Notes under the pieces: generated by a model
What the model was told of the DNA's origin: nothing
The model's database searches: none
The model's input: only the letters and a program-made list of their open reading frames with translations
Assembly (NCBI GenBank): GCA_964639885.1
Contig: CAZXEH010000031.1
Location: 1-20,308 of the forward strand
Origin: JAGNLA01 sp964639885
Lineage (GTDB): Bacteria; Caldisericota; Caldisericia; JAAYUI01
Direction of reading: 5' to 3'
Length of the DNA: 20,308 nt
Program-made: the position numbers and the translations under genes
Shown here: piece by piece, positions 8,255-16,032 of the stretch
Position numbering within the stretch: position 1 is the first letter of the stretch
Layout: each line of letters opens with the position of its first letter

Positions 8255-8661
8255 GCACACCTTACAGGGAGATACTTGAAAACACGAAGACGGCAATCGA
8301 GGAGAGCTTTGAAAACCTGAGGGTCAATATCGGCCCGAAGCATCTTGCACCAGCTTTTCCGTGCTGCATGGTGTCGGTGGGGCCGGCATCCGAAACGCCG
8401 GTGACAATCGGTGGCAGGAAGGAAAGGCAGATTCCGGTCAACGTTGAGGTTCTCGTCAGGGAGTACGCAAGCCGTGACGAAGGCTACCTTCAGCTTGCAG
8501 ACCTGGTGGCCGACCTTGAGGAGCTGATGAGGGAGCAGGCGTTTTTGTCAGGCTACCACTCAAGGATCGCCTCAACTGAGTTCGCAGCCACACCGTTCTA
8601 CCACGAGAACCAGTTCATCCACACGGCAACGATAACGCTGATGGTGGATGTCAATTTGTAA
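8251..8661 (+). CDS. Probable tail terminator / minor tail protein
   Basis: The 136-residue alpha/beta protein starts MSTPYREILENTKTAIEESF and ends with a beta strand pair (TATITLMVDVNL). Size, the N-terminal helix, the central segment RQIPVNVEVLVREYA and the C-terminal strand fit gpU/gp37-type tail terminators, which cap the tube at the head end. The immediate position before the tail tube gene is also typical. Assignment rests more on context and general pattern than on catalytic or diagnostic residues. It overlaps the previous gene by four bases and ends with TAA, followed by the GGGGGG binding site of the next gene. Confidence 0.62.
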   Translation: MSTPYREILENTKTAIEESFENLRVNIGPKHLAPAFPCCMVSVGPASETPVTIGGRKERQIPVNVEVLVREYASRDEGYLQLADLVADLEELMREQAFLSGYHSRIASTEFAATPFYHENQFIHTATITLMVDVNL

Positions 8662-8673
8662 AAGGGGGGAATT

Positions 8674-9906
8674 ATGAAAGGGGAGAGCAGCTATTTCGGA
8701 TTTGCCAAAGAGGCAACTTTTGGCACGGAAACAGCGCCCGTAACATTTTGGAAACTTCTCAAAATCACACCTCAAATCGGTCGTGACATCCAGAGAAGAT
8801 TCAGGATAGCAGGATCGGCCCAGCAGTCCGAGGTCGTCCAGAAGGCATGGAACCAGAAGGCGGAGATCGAGACAACAGCTGATCCGGTGGCAACAGGACA
8901 GCTCCTGTACTCGCTTTTTGGAAAGGTGACAACCACCGCCGTACCGGAAGCTCCAACAAATCCGGCAACCGACACACTCGACCAGTCAGCCGATGAGGGC
9001 GATACCACAATTGACCTCGTCGATTCGACAGGGTTTGCAATCAACGACTGGGTCGCAATCGGAACTGGTGCAACCTGTGAATTTGCAAAGATCACCGGAA
9101 TCAACGGCAACCAGCTTTCAATCACCGCCGAAGGACAGGCTGACGGCCTTCTGTTCAGCCATCTTTCTGGAACAGCTGTCACTGAAAACCTTACGCCGGT
9201 CTACAAGCACGAGTTCACAGAAGTTTCTGACCTTCCAAGCTACACCTGGGAGATTGACCTTGGAACACCGGATGGAAACGGCGCCCAGAGGCTCACAGGC
9301 ATGACAGCCGAATCGCTCGGCTTTGCCTGGGCTTCGATGGAACCAGTCTCGATCAGGGCAAGCTTCACCGGCTCGAAAGCCAGCATCCACAACGAAGCTG
9401 CAACGCCGGTCTATGACGAAATCGTCTCGTTTCCGACTTCAAACACCACCGTATCTTTTGATGGCGTTGAGAAATCGGGCGCGATCACTTCAATGAAGCT
9501 TGATCTTTCCAATGGTCTTGAGGGCAACGAGAGAACGCTCCAGTCAGGCGTGTTTGCAACAAAAGGCGTTCCAGGCGGAATCTCGGCTTCTTTCGAGGCA
9601 GAAGCTCTGTTTGAATCGGATGTCGACCTCCAGAGATTTCTCGGCGGAACCGGCGCAATCTACGAAGTTCAGCAGACAACGCTTCCGTTTGCCTGCATCA
9701 TCGAAACCACAGGCGACCACATCGGCACATCCACCCATCATTCAAGCCTGAAGTTCTCGATGCCTAACGCCTACATGAGCGCCTGCTCTGTTCCGGTTGA
9801 AGTCGGCAAGCGCATCGCCCAGTCGTGGAAAACGATGGCTGTCTATGATGAGTTGTCAGGTTATGCCGTGAAAGTCGAACTGGTCTGCGGGAAGTTCGGA
9901 TTCTGA
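8674..9906 (+). CDS. Major tail tube protein with inserted beta-rich domain
   Basis: The 410-residue product begins SSYFGFAKEATFGTETAPVT, a typical opening of siphovirus tube proteins, and has strands such as YTWEIDLGTPDGNGAQRLTG and KIAQSWKTMAVYDE-like closing segments. A run of six Gs lies just before the ATG. Residues about 100-175 (DEGDTTIDLVDSTGFAINDW to about LSGTAVTENL) are an extra unit clearly related to the insert in the capsid protein. The core tube domain resumes at VYKHEFTEVSDL. No sheath gene follows, so the tail should be flexible and non-contractile. It is coupled to the chaperone gene by TGATG. Confidence 0.85.
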   Translation: MKGESSYFGFAKEATFGTETAPVTFWKLLKITPQIGRDIQRRFRIAGSAQQSEVVQKAWNQKAEIETTADPVATGQLLYSLFGKVTTTAVPEAPTNPATDTLDQSADEGDTTIDLVDSTGFAINDWVAIGTGATCEFAKITGINGNQLSITAEGQADGLLFSHLSGTAVTENLTPVYKHEFTEVSDLPSYTWEIDLGTPDGNGAQRLTGMTAESLGFAWASMEPVSIRASFTGSKASIHNEAATPVYDEIVSFPTSNTTVSFDGVEKSGAITSMKLDLSNGLEGNERTLQSGVFATKGVPGGISASFEAEALFESDVDLQRFLGGTGAIYEVQQTTLPFACIIETTGDHIGTSTHHSSLKFSMPNAYMSACSVPVEVGKRIAQSWKTMAVYDELSGYAVKVELVCGKFGF

Positions 9907-10247
9907 TGGGTTACGTCAGATCAAAAACGATTGAATTTGCCAAGCTGAACCCGAAAGCAAGAAAAGGCGACAAGGCCGAAATACACGGCATTAGCTACAA
10001 CCAGTTCATGGAGGTTCAGGAGCTGATTTCCCAGGCGAAAGAGGCAAAAACAGAGGCTGAAAAACTCAAACTCAGCTCGCAGGCAAACGTCATCTTCATC
10101 ACAAGTTCGTGTCACAGCATCACGCTTGATGGCGTGACAATCGAACCGACCGAAGAGGACATAACAAGTCTGGACACCATCTATTACCAGATTCTGCTTA
10201 ACGAGGTGCTTGACTTCAACGCCTACGGGGAGAATGAAAAAAACTGA
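9906..10247 (+). CDS. Tail assembly chaperone, short form (gpG-type role)
   Basis: A 113-residue protein lies between the tube and tape measure genes, the invariable place of tail assembly chaperones. It is helical and charged, with ELISQAKEAKTEAEKLKLSS (about 39-58), and ends GENEKN at a TGA. The last codons GAA AAA AAC overlap the slippery heptamer A AAA AAC. A fraction of ribosomes slipping back one base would read the 67-codon extension to 10447 and give a 180-residue fusion. The stoichiometry of short and long forms normally sets loading on the tape measure. Function is inferred from position and the frameshift layout; the sequence itself was not matched to a named family. Confidence 0.85.
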   Translation: MGYVRSKTIEFAKLNPKARKGDKAEIHGISYNQFMEVQELISQAKEAKTEAEKLKLSSQANVIFITSSCHSITLDGVTIEPTEEDITSLDTIYYQILLNEVLDFNAYGENEKN

Positions 10248-10273
10248 TCGAGGAGGCGCTTTACGGCGTCTCC
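10238..10273 (+). promoter_or_regulatory. Programmed -1 ribosomal frameshift signal
   Basis: The heptamer A AAA AAC (10238-10244) is in the correct phase of the short-form gene for simultaneous slippage to AAA AAA. After a 7-base spacer, GGAGGCGC (10252-10259) pairs with GCGTCTCC (10266-10273) around the loop TTTACG, with one G-T pair. A Shine-Dalgarno-like GGGGAG lies at 10227-10232. Slippery site, spacer length and stem together form a textbook bacterial -1 signal. Confidence 0.85.
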
Positions 10274-10447
10274 GAAGGTTTTTCCGGCCATCTCCTGAAA
10301 GCGTTCTTCTGGGCGGGGCAGGCAAGGCAGCTTGGGCTGTGGCCAACCCACGGAGGGCTTGGCGACCAGGATGCGCTGGTGGTTCTTGTGTCTTTGACCA
10401 TGAACGTCTTTGCAGCAAAACAGATGAAGCTGAGGGAGAAAAAATGA
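10244..10447 (+). CDS. Frameshift-encoded extension of the tail assembly chaperone (gpT-type part)
   Basis: After slippage the -1 frame reads CTG at 10244 and continues for 67 codons to TGA at 10445-10447. The product contains EEALYGVSEGFSGHLLKAFF, WAGQARQLGLWPTHGGLGD and ALVVLVSLTMNVFAAKQMKL. It is rich in aromatic and hydrophobic residues, unlike an accidental frame. There is a TGA in this frame at 10235-10237, and no ATG or good binding site opens it, so independent translation is unlikely. In lambda-type phages the extension binds the tape measure and the short part binds tube subunits. Roles here are inferred by analogy. Confidence 0.82.
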   Translation: MIEEALYGVSEGFSGHLLKAFFWAGQARQLGLWPTHGGLGDQDALVVLVSLTMNVFAAKQMKLREKK

Positions 10448-10453
10448 ACATCC

Positions 10454-10475
10454 GGGCTGGCACATTTGCCAGCCC
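10454..10475 (+). promoter_or_regulatory. Perfect hairpin just before the tape measure ribosome binding site
   Basis: GGGCTGGCA pairs perfectly with TGCCAGCCC around a CATT loop. It starts six bases after the frameshift-extension stop and ends two bases before the CGGAGGA binding site of the tape measure gene. The position suits control of tape measure translation or RNA processing. Without a T-run it is a poor terminator. Confidence 0.65.
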
Positions 10476-10487
10476 TTCGGAGGACGG

Positions 10488-12023
10488 ATGGCTGACAAAC
10501 TCACAATAACAATCGAAGCAAACGATCAGGCGGCTCCGATTATCGAGAGCCTGAGACGAAAACTTGAAGAGCTGTCAAAGCAGACGGAAAACACAACATC
10601 CAAAACCCTTGCCTTCGACGGCCAGGTGAAATCTGCAACAAGATCAATAGAAGCCATGTCTGCAAAAACAGCCGAGACGGCTTCAGAGCTGACAAGGTCT
10701 GGACAGATCATCGCGCAGACTGGCAGAGACATAGGAAAATCGTTTGGAACGGAGATGATTGCTTCCGTTTCCGGGTCGCTAACCCAGCTTGTCCAGTTAA
10801 TGTCCGGTTGGGGCGCAAACGCAGCCAGATCGTTTGCAACCGGTCTCAAATCTGGTTCAGGCGACATTGCCGACGCAGCAAACCAGCTCTCAGACATACT
10901 TGCCGGATACCTGCAAATTCACTCGCCAACGCGCCTTGGCCCACTGTCGGTTGAAGACCCGAAACTCTGGACGCAGAGACTGGCAAAACTCCTTTCAGAG
11001 GGGCTTCTTTCAGGCAAAGACCTGATTGAAAAGGGCGTTTCCGACATCAGCTCAATCTTTGCCCAGCTTGGAACCAATATTCCTTTCAGTCTGGCAAACG
11101 AGATTTCAAAGGCTCAGTCGCTGTTTGGCAATCCAAATATTTCACAGCGATTCCTCATGCAGATGGAGACAGGCTCAAGGCTTCCGTTTGACACAGAGTC
11201 GCTCAGGGCTGAATTCGAGGACTACAAGAAAGCCCAGGATTACCAGGCTTTCTACGATACGGTGGTCAAGTGGCCTGCATCTGGTGCAAGTTACTCTGAC
11301 TTTGTCAAAGATCTTCAAAAAACCTATGCCTATTCCGACATTCCAAAGATGCTTGAAGGTTCGGCGATTGACAAAGGCACAGGCCTTCCAACGGCCATTG
11401 CTGACACAAAGTGGTTCAAAGCGCTCGCGCCTGAGTACTCGATGGGTCAGCTTGAAATGGTCAATGGCAGTTCCCTGAAAAACTATCAGCAGTGGCTGAC
11501 ATTGGCTGGAACTGTGCCAACTGAATTCAGGCAGGATTGGGAGAGCATCGGTGCAAGCCAGTTCATTGAAAAGTATGGCACATCAATGCTCAACCAGACG
11601 GTCTGGAAACAGATTTCTGACCTTGGCATCTCTGCAAAATACAACATGGAAATGTTCCGTGACATGGTTCCGACCGATCCGGCAGGCGACCCTCATGCGA
11701 TGCCTGAAACCGTTGACGGCAAGGCTATCAAGTCGGCGTGGGAGCTGTTTGGCGGTTTCGCCAACACCCTGACCGGCCTGAAAGGTGACTTCAGAAGCTA
11801 CTACGGTGGAACAACGATTGGCTGGACTCCTGGGCAGATTGACAAGACGATGAAAGCGATCGAACAGGCCTTTGGTTTCAAGGAGAACGCCTGGGCGACC
11901 TACAGCGCGCAAGCAGTCAACCAGCCGCTTGACAACGTTGCTCACGACATCACCGTCAAAACCGGCAGAAAGCCTCTGATGTCGGAAATTCTGGGGCTTG
12001 GCGGAGACTGGGAGACAGTCTAG
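10488..12023 (+). CDS. Tail tape measure protein, N-terminal 511 residues (ends at an internal amber codon)
   Basis: The gene follows the chaperone and is the longest between tube and hub, as expected for the protein that sets tail length. The first 75 residues are a heptad-like helix starting ADKLTITIEANDQAAPIIES, a common tape measure opening. The stretch IHSPTRLGPLSVEDPKLW with KLLSEGLLSGKDLIEKGV matches the 'HSPS...G....GL..GI' motif seen in many siphovirus tape measures. CGGAGGA precedes ATG 10488. The frame stops at TAG 12021-12023 but stays open on the far side to 12452 in the same phase, so full length would be 654 residues. By the rule of about 0.15 nm per residue that would mean a tail near 100 nm. 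Confidence 0.85.
   Translation: MADKLTITIEANDQAAPIIESLRRKLEELSKQTENTTSKTLAFDGQVKSATRSIEAMSAKTAETASELTRSGQIIAQTGRDIGKSFGTEMIASVSGSLTQLVQLMSGWGANAARSFATGLKSGSGDIADAANQLSDILAGYLQIHSPTRLGPLSVEDPKLWTQRLAKLLSEGLLSGKDLIEKGVSDISSIFAQLGTNIPFSLANEISKAQSLFGNPNISQRFLMQMETGSRLPFDTESLRAEFEDYKKAQDYQAFYDTVVKWPASGASYSDFVKDLQKTYAYSDIPKMLEGSAIDKGTGLPTAIADTKWFKALAPEYSMGQLEMVNGSSLKNYQQWLTLAGTVPTEFRQDWESIGASQFIEKYGTSMLNQTVWKQISDLGISAKYNMEMFRDMVPTDPAGDPHAMPETVDGKAIKSAWELFGGFANTLTGLKGDFRSYYGGTTIGWTPGQIDKTMKAIEQAFGFKENAWATYSAQAVNQPLDNVAHDITVKTGRKPLMSEILGLGGDWETV
12021..12023 (+). other. In-frame amber codon splitting the tape measure gene
   Basis: TAG (context GTC TAG TTC) is the only stop between 10488 and 12450 in this frame. 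The next in-frame ATG is 33 bases on and has no ribosome binding site before it. TAG is also used as an ordinary stop at 5441, 7552, 14695 and 17741, so a general reassignment of TAG is not supported. Confidence 0.85.
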
Positions 12024-12056
12024 TTCACAAGCAAACTCCTTCAAAACACCCAGCTG

Positions 12057-12452
12057 ATGGATTTCGAACAGGCCTTGAAAGAGACGGCAGAATTCTACAA
12101 GCAGACTGCCATTGACATGAGGATGGCTGAACTTGACGGCAACCAGTTCTCAATCCTTGCCGATCCAACCTTCAGGGCTTCAAACCCGGAGTTGACATCC
12201 AGACTGCTTTCACGATTCTTCGAAACCGACGCAGCTAGCATGACTGACACACCAAATGTTTTTCAAAGCTCAACAACTGACATGGCAAGCGGAGTTCAGG
12301 GTGTAGGCGCCATCCAGATCAACCAGGAGTTCAACATTGATCTTGGGGACTATGAAGGATCGCTTTCTGATCTGGTGAGGGCAATTGCCCAGTCGGCAGC
12401 AATCGAGGCTCAGCAGGCGCTTCTTGACATCGTTTCGTTTCGGGGTGTGTGA
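12057..12452 (+). CDS. C-terminal part of the tape measure protein, separated by the amber codon
   Basis: This frame is in phase with the tape measure gene and is open from 12024, directly after the TAG. The first possible ATG is 12057, giving 131 residues. The bases before it (AACACCCAGCTG) hold no GGAGG-like site, although nearly every other gene here has one. The C-terminal stretch IQINQEFNIDLGDYEGSLSD, followed by a helix rich in Ala and Gln, resembles the end of many tape measures, where a beta strand precedes a final helix. It is therefore more likely the natural C-terminus reached by readthrough, or a fragment left by a nonsense mutation, than an independent gene. The stop overlaps the hub start (TGATG). 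Confidence 0.7.
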   Translation: MDFEQALKETAEFYKQTAIDMRMAELDGNQFSILADPTFRASNPELTSRLLSRFFETDAASMTDTPNVFQSSTTDMASGVQGVGAIQINQEFNIDLGDYEGSLSDLVRAIAQSAAIEAQQALLDIVSFRGV

Positions 12453-14206
12453 TGCTCTCCGGCATTTCAAAAGTTGAGATTGGCGGAGTGGATTTCACAG
12501 ACAAGGTCACCAGAGCAACGATCACCGAGACAATAGGTGAGCCGTCCGTTTGCAGGCTGGAAACAGTGATTAATCCAGTCTGGGAAAACGACATCGAACC
12601 AGCTCCTTTTTCGGAAGTCAAAGTCACAGACCAAAGCGGCAACGTAATCTTTGGTGGCAGAACCAACCGCCAGCCACAGAGAACCGAGGAGGTTTCAGGA
12701 GCAAGGTTTTCAATCACAGCCAGTGACTGGTCATCGGAGGCTTCTCTGAGGTTTGTCGATGATCACTATGAGGGCTGGTTTGCCTCCGACATATACAGGT
12801 CTCTTGTCGGGAAGTACCTGCCAGGCCACACAACAGACAGTGTTCAAACCAACGAAACTGTTCTGAGTTTCAAGTTCTCGGGGCAGACGCTTTCCCAGTG
12901 CCTGAAGGCTGTTTGCGACATGACACAGTGGGGCTGGAGCGTTGACGGCAACCGTGACCACTACTTTGGGCCGATGTTTGTCGACGTGCTTGAAACGCTT
13001 CTCACCGACGACCATATCGACACCTCAAAAGGGGCGACGACAAGGTTTGAAAAGGACTACTCGACGCTTGCAAACCGTGTTTGGGTTGAAGGTGGCGAGG
13101 CTCCGTCGCAGAGGATGACCAAACAGTTTGTGGCCATCTCGGATTTGCAGGCGACAGAGAAGACAGACCTTGGCACTGCCTGGCCATTGCAGATTCCTGT
13201 CTGGTACAAGTGCAGGGATATTGGCGTGGCTGCGGTTTTTGACAGCGGAGACGGCACGCTCGAAAACGGGAAGCTGGTGCCCGTCAACTGTAGCGTGAAC
13301 GCAAACGTTGGCAGTGTCAGCATCAGTGTGCCTACAGACCAGACTGTCGGCATCGACAAGGTTTCAACCGTCACCTACGGGCAGGGATCAGGCAATTTTC
13401 TTCCACTGACCGGCCAAAGTTCACACGCCATAATTCCCGAGTTTGACTGCATGTACCTCGATGATGGAAGTGACAATGCAAAAGGCGGACATGTTTACAT
13501 TTCAGAGGGTACAGTCAGGGTTATGGAGAGAACCAATGCACAGGGTTTCCTCACTGGCGACACAGGGCTTGGATATTACTATTCAAACCCAACGCTGGAA
13601 AAGGAAACCACAAAAATGCTGGGGTTTCTGGTCACGTACCGAAGGCTGATGAAGATTTCCTACGTTTCTGAAGTTGATGCCGAATCGGTTGAAAAATACG
13701 GCGTTCAGATCGACCTGCCAAAGGTCACCAAGACAGCGATAAAGGATTGGTCGGTGCTTGTGCAGTATGCCGATTTCCTTCTTTCATCCCACAAGGATCC
13801 TCCTTCAAAGGGCAAAATCACTCTCTGGCGCTATAAAAATGGCCAAAGGGTGTTTGACAGGAACCTGAAGGCGGGGTGGCTGATTTCGTTTGTACTGGAG
13901 CGGTTTGGTTCTGCTTCAAGCGTCAAAGTCACGAAACTCACGCACGAGATCGAACCGCACTGCTGGCAGATGGTTGCTGAGTCATGTCTTGATCCAAACC
14001 TCTACCAGACGATGTTTGCTGACATCCTGGGGCGTGTGGCCGGGCTGGAGCTTGAGTTGTCGACCAGCTCGGATGTGATCAACTCAATGAGGAAGGTCAG
14101 GGATACTTACGGGATAAATCTTTCCCTGACTAAAGTCGATACGCTCTCGAATGATGACTATGGCTTCGACGCAAGCGGTTTTGGAGCCAGCGAGTGGGAG
14201 GGATGA
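12452..14206 (+). CDS. Tail hub / baseplate protein (gp27/Tal-like)
   Basis: The 584-residue protein starts with a hub-like beta domain: SKVEIGGVDFTDKVTRATI, then SEVKVTDQSGNVIFGG. Next comes a segment ASLRFVDDHYEGWFASDIYR, KYLPGHTTDSVQTNETVLSF and TLSQCLKAVCDMTQWGWSVD, which follows the 'eIi..iv..ylpg...i.F.g.t..eal..la' pattern of gp27-type hubs. Residues about 255-400 are a less recognisable insertion with beta character. The C-terminal third returns to hub-like strands (KGKITLWRYKNGQRVFDRNL). It would close the tail tip and anchor fibres. No separate distal tail (Dit) gene lies before it. ATG 12452 is preferred; GTG 12449 directly before it is possible. Confidence 0.8.
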   Translation: MLSGISKVEIGGVDFTDKVTRATITETIGEPSVCRLETVINPVWENDIEPAPFSEVKVTDQSGNVIFGGRTNRQPQRTEEVSGARFSITASDWSSEASLRFVDDHYEGWFASDIYRSLVGKYLPGHTTDSVQTNETVLSFKFSGQTLSQCLKAVCDMTQWGWSVDGNRDHYFGPMFVDVLETLLTDDHIDTSKGATTRFEKDYSTLANRVWVEGGEAPSQRMTKQFVAISDLQATEKTDLGTAWPLQIPVWYKCRDIGVAAVFDSGDGTLENGKLVPVNCSVNANVGSVSISVPTDQTVGIDKVSTVTYGQGSGNFLPLTGQSSHAIIPEFDCMYLDDGSDNAKGGHVYISEGTVRVMERTNAQGFLTGDTGLGYYYSNPTLEKETTKMLGFLVTYRRLMKISYVSEVDAESVEKYGVQIDLPKVTKTAIKDWSVLVQYADFLLSSHKDPPSKGKITLWRYKNGQRVFDRNLKAGWLISFVLERFGSASSVKVTKLTHEIEPHCWQMVAESCLDPNLYQTMFADILGRVAGLELELSTSSDVINSMRKVRDTYGINLSLTKVDTLSNDDYGFDASGFGASEWEG

Positions 14207-14697
14207 TGGATTCATGGATTGAAAAATTGAAGGAAGCCTGCCAGGGACTTGAAGGGATCGACCTTGAAAAGCACCTGAAGGGCAGGCTGAGGGGCAAGGT
14301 GACCATTGATGGCATTTCAAGGTCAAACATGATCACCGATGCTGGAATAAAGGCGATTGTAAAGGCTTTGTGCAACGTGAACCGGCTCCAGTCCAGGGTT
14401 GTCATTCCGTCATTTATGATCGAGACCTTTGGAGCCTCGACATCGACGACTCCGCCAAACTCAGGCGACACAACCCTTGGAGGTTCTGTATCCCTGAGAA
14501 ACATCGAACAGGTCGATGGTGTTGGCAAAAAGATTGTTATCAGCAACTTCATCGGACAACCGGAATTCAACTTCACCTGGAGGAAGATTGGACTCTTCCT
14601 CACAACAGGCCAGCTTTTCGCAGTCACTCAGGTGCACGAGCCAAAAACACCCCAGGTTGCCAAAACGGTGGTTTGGGAGATTGAATTTCAAGATTAG
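14206..14697 (+). CDS. Probable baseplate or fibre-associated structural protein
   Basis: The 163-residue product carries KVTIDGISRSNMITDAGIKAIVKAL (in two parts at about 29-53), a motif type seen in phage tail-tip and fibre proteins in which 'NxITdaG' opens a helix. The second half is beta-rich, with SGDTTLGGSVSLRNIEQVDG and FTWRKIGLFLTTG. GGGAGGG lies before tandem ATGs at 14203 and 14206. The second gives the better spacing; the first would give an ATGA overlap with the hub. No catalytic motif is visible. Function is inferred from position after the hub. Confidence 0.6.
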   Translation: MDSWIEKLKEACQGLEGIDLEKHLKGRLRGKVTIDGISRSNMITDAGIKAIVKALCNVNRLQSRVVIPSFMIETFGASTSTTPPNSGDTTLGGSVSLRNIEQVDGVGKKIVISNFIGQPEFNFTWRKIGLFLTTGQLFAVTQVHEPKTPQVAKTVVWEIEFQD

Positions 14698-14706
14698 GAG
14701 GGAATG

Positions 14707-16023
14707 ATGCTTCCGTCAAATCCAAGGATACATCCGGTCAAAGGGGGAGTTTTGCGTGACCGGATCACTTCAAACTGGGGCAACGGCGTGGTATCGGAGC
14801 TTTACCTGCCACAGGGGAACACAAGTTTCAGCTATCAAAACACAGGACCATTAACGTTTGAGCAACGCTCAATCGAGTTCAACGACGTTTTTGGAAAATG
14901 TAGCCCGGACTTTGGTCCCTTTGAGTGGTTTGCCTGTGCACACACTTACGATGAAACATTGAACATGCCATCACTACTTGCCATCGACTGCGATTCAATG
15001 CTGGCTTTTCTGGTCGTTGACGAGGAGCTGTCGACTGACGATTTCATAACCTGGCAGTCAATACACGGAACATGTGGCAACAGCAATGGCGACTGGCTCA
15101 GAGATCCACAACCGGTCATCACCGTGAATGGAATGGTGAAAACTGAAGATGAGGACTACACAATCGATTATGAAAACGGGAGGGTTGTTTTACCGGCCTC
15201 AATCCGTGGGATCACAGAGCTTTCAGCCCAGGTCAATTCAGGTTCTTCAACCATTACCGTCACTTCCAGCCAGGGGTTTGAGGCTGGCGATTGCATAACA
15301 ATTGATGGTGGGAATCCAACTGATACAGAAATATGCTCGGTTTCAGAGGTAATCGACTCAACAACGATCGCCCTTGGCGAAGTTCTTTTGAGAACTCACG
15401 ATTCTGGCTCATCAGTTGTTGAAAATCCGCCATCTGTTCGCGCCACCTACAGGTACGTCGAGCAGCACAATTCCAAGCAGAGGCAGAATCCGATCACACC
15501 AAATGACCCAAACTCAGGCATGATCGCCGGTTTTGTCGAAGTAGCCGAAAAAATGTCTGGAACCTACGGGATTATTAGAGTCAAGAATCCAGCATTTCTA
15601 AACTGGGATGACGATGATTTGGATTCATGGATTCTAGATGGAGCCGGCGTTGGTTCAGTTTCAAAGGTTCAAGGCTCTCTGTTTGGCAACCGGTCTGTCC
15701 AGCTCACCGCAACTGCAAACACAGGCTGGAAATACCTCAAACAAACAATCAACGCCACAACTTCAGGCGACCTGATCCTTTCATGCTGGGTCAACACTGC
15801 AGCCAAGGCAAAGATTGAGATCATTCCATCGGATGGTCAGGGTGTCTACACGATTCTGGATGTCTCGACGGGACAGCCGATGGCTCCATTCTCAGGGAAA
15901 TGGGTGCGGCTGGAGACCATGTGCCACGGATCGGCGCCTTTTGAAATCAGGCTTTATGCGCAGGCGTCAGCAAACGATGCCGGTGTGGCAAGGTTTGACG
16001 GCGTGTACCTGACAGAGATTTAA
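14707..16023 (+). CDS. Tail fibre-like protein with inserted beta domain and carbohydrate-binding-like C-terminus
   Basis: The 438-residue protein contains three visible parts. Residues about 1-165 include VITVNGMVKTEDEDYTIDYE and NGRVVLP, the 'DYtvdYanG.v.l' motif common in virion proteins. Residues about 169-243 (SSTITVTSSQGFEAGDCITI to about GSSVVENP) are the same type of beta unit found inside the capsid and tube proteins. Residues about 305-438 resemble a CenC/CBM4_9-type carbohydrate-binding module: NPAFLNWDDDDLDSWILDGA at the start, SCWVNTAAKAKIEI in the middle and ARFDGVYLTEI at the end. It probably binds host surface glycans. GGAGGG precedes tandem ATGs at 14704 and 14707; the second has better spacing. 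Confidence 0.68.
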   Translation: MLPSNPRIHPVKGGVLRDRITSNWGNGVVSELYLPQGNTSFSYQNTGPLTFEQRSIEFNDVFGKCSPDFGPFEWFACAHTYDETLNMPSLLAIDCDSMLAFLVVDEELSTDDFITWQSIHGTCGNSNGDWLRDPQPVITVNGMVKTEDEDYTIDYENGRVVLPASIRGITELSAQVNSGSSTITVTSSQGFEAGDCITIDGGNPTDTEICSVSEVIDSTTIALGEVLLRTHDSGSSVVENPPSVRATYRYVEQHNSKQRQNPITPNDPNSGMIAGFVEVAEKMSGTYGIIRVKNPAFLNWDDDDLDSWILDGAGVGSVSKVQGSLFGNRSVQLTATANTGWKYLKQTINATTSGDLILSCWVNTAAKAKIEIIPSDGQGVYTILDVSTGQPMAPFSGKWVRLETMCHGSAPFEIRLYAQASANDAGVARFDGVYLTEI

Positions 16024-16032
16024 GGAGGAACC

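Noticed and set aside
9921..10463. Minus-strand open frame of 180 codons opposite the chaperone gene
   Set aside because: It mirrors the plus-strand coding frame, has no plausible start context, and its sequence is Arg/Cys/Phe-rich without pattern. The late operon is otherwise wholly on the plus strand.
10210..10509. Open frame of 99 codons across the chaperone extension in the third frame
   Set aside because: The product is an Arg/Pro-rich string without domain character, while the -1 frame over the same bases gives a coherent extension with slippery site and stem.
12021..12023. Reassignment of TAG to a sense codon in the whole element
   Set aside because: TAG ends the portal, the small head protein, the 14206 gene and the 17039 gene. 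For the portal, the frame beyond TAG closes soon and the next gene has its own strong ribosome binding site in another phase.
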